Shown: one piece after another, positions 61,970 to 64,000 of the stretch | Numbering within the stretch: position 1 is the stretch's first letter | How the letters are laid out: each line of letters starts with the position of its first letter | NCBI GenBank assembly: GCA_046541875.1 | Contig: JBKHCL010000002.1 | Coordinates: 5,135 to 69,134, forward strand | Origin: CAZFPT01 sp046541875 | GTDB lineage: Bacteria; Planctomycetota; Phycisphaerae; SM23-33 | Length of the DNA stretch: 64,000 nt | Reading direction: 5' to 3' | Notes under the pieces: model-generated | Told to the model about the DNA's origin: nothing | Seen by the model: the letters and a program-made list of their open reading frames with translations, nothing else | Databases searched by the model: none | Position numbers and translations under genes: made by a program

Positions 61970-62656
61970 TTACTTCTTGCTGCCGCAGGACGTTTTGGCT
62001 CCGCAGCTGCTGTCGCTCTTGAGGGCTTCTCCGACGGTATGGGCGGCGTCGGAGGTCTCGGGGGCGACGAACTTCACGTCTTTGCTGTCCGCGTGGGAGA
62101 ATGTCACGCCGGCGGAGGCAAGTTTCTCGACCTTTTTGGCGTCCGAGAGCTTGTCCCACGCCGCAGGGCAGCCGCCGCAGCAGAACGCCACGCCCTTGCC
62201 CTTGAAGGTGCGATAGAGATTGGCGGGAACCGCGTCGGCCTTGACCGTATTGCCCATGATGGGGCATTTCTTGTTCGCCACGGCAGGGCGAACTGTCTGG
62301 TAGGCCGAGGCGACCATCTTGCGGGCTTCCTGGATCGCTTTGCGGGCGTGCTTGGTTTTGCCGTTCTTGAGGGCATTTTCGGCGTCATCGAGCTTCGCCA
62401 TCGCCTTGTGCAGATGGTCGGCAGAGGCAGCGTTGTGCCCGGCGTGCGATTTCATCGCATCTTTGCCGTGCTTGTGCTTCATGCCCTCTTCGCGCGTGGT
62501 GCACTGCTTGCTGCCGTCCTCGCGCATCGTACATTGTTTGCCGTTCGAGTCGCCGTCTTTGTGCTTGTCGGCTGAGGCGGTCAGCACGAGTCCGCTGGTG
62601 AAGACCACCGCCGCGGCGATCATGATTGCCATCCGTGTGTTCAGTACTTTTGCCAT
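61970..62656 (-). CDS. Cys/His-rich exported protein with YHS-like metal domain
   Basis: A 228-residue exported protein. Signal peptide to about 29. A His/Lys/Cys-rich segment follows (Cys42, Cys52, many His at 61-84), then a helical part (about 85-125), then a YHS/TRASH-like domain 'KKCPIMGNTV' ... 'GVAFCCGGCPAAW' (Cys131, 159, 160, 163), and the tail has two more Cys. It looks like a metal-binding protein of the periplasm, perhaps for copper or other soft metals. ATG 62656 has an AGGAGG box; the longer frame reaches back without support. Function otherwise unknown. Confidence 0.8.
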   Translation of the reverse strand: MAKVLNTRMAIMIAAAVVFTSGLVLTASADKHKDGDSNGKQCTMREDGSKQCTTREEGMKHKHGKDAMKSHAGHNAASADHLHKAMAKLDDAENALKNGKTKHARKAIQEARKMVASAYQTVRPAVANKKCPIMGNTVKADAVPANLYRTFKGKGVAFCCGGCPAAWDKLSDAKKVEKLASAGVTFSHADSKDVKFVAPETSDAAHTVGEALKSDSSCGAKTSCGSKK

Positions 62657-62840
62657 CGTTGTTGCCTCCTGTCGCTTTCTGAAAGGGTCCTTGAATAGTA
62701 CGGGTTCGTACTGATCCAAACGACTCAGGTGTCCGGAGGGTTCACCGGATTGGAGGAATTCATGATGACGCGGGTCGGGGGAGGGGTCTCTCTGTCGGTA
62801 GACAGCAAGAGGCCATGCCTGAGCCGGCTCGTCAGCGTTC

Positions 62841-62860
62841 GCCCGCAACAAGTTGCGAGC
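62841..62860. repeat. REP-like palindrome, family A
   Basis: GCCCGCAACAAGTTGCGAGC, an imperfect palindrome related to GCCCGCAACTTGTTGCGGGC. It lies between the ThuA-like gene's 3' end and the Cys-rich gene. Confidence 0.55.
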
Positions 62861-62891
62861 CCTACGGCCTGATGCGATTGGCAAGGGGGGC

Positions 62892-63530
62892 TCAGCCGTC
62901 GTAGCCGGCGACCCAGTTGGTTGCCTGTCGCAGGAGTTGCTGGAAGGCGGGATGTCCCCACGCCCGGCGGTCGTGCCCGAGTGCGAGATAGCACACCCGG
63001 CCCTTGCCGTGCGTGCGAACATACACCATCGGCAGCGTCTTGCCGCCCCGTGTGTGGGAGGCCAGCACTTCTGCGTCGTCCACGAGCATGTCGCATTCGT
63101 AGGGTTCGTCCTCGATGGTGAAATCGGCCACCCCGCGGGTGATGGGGTGATCGGGCTGGTCGATGGTGACGGCCAGGCGGTCGAACGGGTCGTGGCGGTT
63201 GAATCGGCTGCCGATCAGTTGGGTGTAGGTGCGGAATTCTTCGGCGTCGTCGACGACGTTGGCTGAGTGGATGGCGACCAGGCCGAGACCTTCCTCGACG
63301 CGCCGGGTCAGGGCGTCCTGGGCGGTTTGCCTGGGGCGCGGGCGCATCGCGTAGACGACGGCCACCTCGGCATCGGAGAATTTCCGGTCGTCGAAACGGT
63401 CCAGCCCCATGTGCACGGGGGCGACCCAGCCTTCGCCCAGCAGGACATCCTGCAAGGCGCGTCCGGCGGCAAGCAGATCGTGATAGCGGTCGGTCCCGGC
63501 TACGAGGACCATGGCGTTTGCTGAACTCAT
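62892..63530 (-). CDS. ThuA-like protein
   Basis: A 212-residue flavodoxin-like fold protein, 'MVLVAGTDRYHDLLAAGRAL', 'EGLGLVAIHSANVVDDAEEFRTY', 'RFNRHDPFDRLAV' and 'GKGRVCYLALGHDRRAW', which match the ThuA family common in Planctomycetes. ThuA was named for trehalose use, but the reaction of most members is not known. ATG 63530 follows CCGGAG; the frame is open upstream into the repeat array but is not a plausible gene there. Confidence 0.85.
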   Translation of the reverse strand: MSSANAMVLVAGTDRYHDLLAAGRALQDVLLGEGWVAPVHMGLDRFDDRKFSDAEVAVVYAMRPRPRQTAQDALTRRVEEGLGLVAIHSANVVDDAEEFRTYTQLIGSRFNRHDPFDRLAVTIDQPDHPITRGVADFTIEDEPYECDMLVDDAEVLASHTRGGKTLPMVYVRTHGKGRVCYLALGHDRRAWGHPAFQQLLRQATNWVAGYDG

Positions 63531-63655
63531 ATGAATGTCTCCGGTCTGGGGGTTGTTCGGAAACGGGCAGTATGGCCGACGAGGTGAGTATTTACCAGCC
63601 CAGCTTCCACATGCAGACCGCTTTTGCTGCACAACAGGCGTCCCCTCAGCCTTAG
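63531..63655. other. Short gene-free interval before the array
   Basis: No gene, RNA or strong hairpin seen; upstream region of the ThuA-like gene on the - strand. Confidence 0.4.
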
Positions 63656-63963
63656 CCGTAGGGCCCGCAACTTGTTGCGGGCGGAGCGACTTCGTGGCAT
63701 GGGCTTCCAGCCCATGTTTGCACGGCCTGGAAGGCCGTGCTACGGGACGCGCCCTATCCCCCACCTTACGGTGGGGGCTTTTTCGTGGCATGGACCGTAG
63801 GGCCCGCAACTTGTTGCGGGCGGAGCGACTTCGTGGCATGGGCTTCCAGCCCATGTTTGCACGGCCTGGAAGGCCGTGCTACGGGACGCGCCCTATCCCC
63901 CACCTTACGGTGGGGGCTTTTTCGTGGCATGGACCGTAGGGCCCGCAACTTGTTGCGGGCGGA
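63656..63963. repeat. 139-bp tandem array of palindromes
   Basis: Two full copies begin at 63656 and 63795, and a third begins at 63934 but stops matching after 30 bases (63963). The two full copies look identical. Each unit joins four palindromes: A (GCCCGCAACTTGTTGCGGGC), B (CATGGGCTTCCAGCCCATG), C (arms GCACGGCCT/AGGCCGTGC) and D (CCCCCACC-TTAC-GGTGGGGG, then CTTTTT). Family D is followed by a T run and could terminate transcripts. Open frames across the array are repeats, not genes. Confidence 0.85.
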
Positions 63964-64000
63964 ATATTTCGCACGTCGATGTTCAGATCCAGCTGCGCGT

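Noticed and set aside
63527..63948. Open frames across the 139-bp array
   Set aside because: They repeat with the array and only reflect the palindromes.
63656..63963. CRISPR array
   Set aside because: The unit is 139 bp of joined palindromes, with no unique spacers between short repeats; no cas gene is nearby.

Overview
The window is GC-rich bacterial chromosome, densely coding and with an outer-membrane (Gram-negative type) cell plan: TonB system, type II secretion, Kdo and LPS-export genes. Secreted and envelope proteins are peppered with Asp-Pro-Asn / Asp-Ala-Asn runs. Together with Na+-NQR, an anaerobe-style oxygen-defence set and REP-like palindromes, this suggests a planctomycete of the Phycisphaerae type. 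That assignment is inference from style, not from a marker gene.

Layout. (1) 1-7194, + strand: end of a TonB-dependent receptor, then DUF3450, a TtpC-like long ExbB, ExbB, ExbD, TonB and a TPR lipoprotein, matching the TonB2/TtpC energy-transduction layout. (2) 7248-18628, + strand: a nearly complete, tightly overlapping type II secretion operon (D-E-F-G-H-I-J-K-C-L-M plus a TPR lipoprotein). (3) 18681-22956: a small membrane protein, SelB, and an unusual SelD that carries an N-terminal triple CxC module and a C-terminal AhpD-like domain. (4) tRNA-Leu, a DinB-like protein and a LysR regulator. (5) 34670 down to 24871, - strand: a PerR-headed oxidative-stress cluster (rubrerythrin, Tpx, desulfoferrodoxin, ferritin, a ferritin-like diiron protein, flavodiiron protein) running into nqrBCDEF without nqrA, and ending with a hypothetical gene and rubredoxin.

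(6) 34800-40296: a membrane thioredoxin, an AT-richer WG-repeat lipoprotein island, two TPM-domain proteins and a small membrane protein. (7) 40462-46002: an M50 protease diverging from kdsD-kdsC and a giant LptC/LptA-like protein. (8) 46043-49361: rpsB-tsf-pyrH-frr with a promoter and structured leader, then tRNA-Lys and tRNA-Glu. (9) 49860-54602: a polytopic TPR membrane protein, GpmI and a HupE/UreJ-like protein. (10) 59257 down to 54936, - strand: pepQ-like, accB, accC and a PPi-type phosphofructokinase. (11) 59523-64000: a GH4 enzyme, LarE, a Cys-rich exported protein, a ThuA-like protein and a 139-bp tandem array of palindromes.

The parts seen working together are: envelope energy transduction next to protein export; selenium metabolism (SelB/SelD); and an electron-transfer chain in which NQR, rubredoxin, the flavodiiron protein and the rubrerythrins could remove oxygen and peroxide under PerR control. 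The strongest candidates for something undescribed are the three-part SelD, the nqrA-less NQR joined to the PerR cluster, the giant Lpt-like protein, and the DPN-rich envelope proteome.
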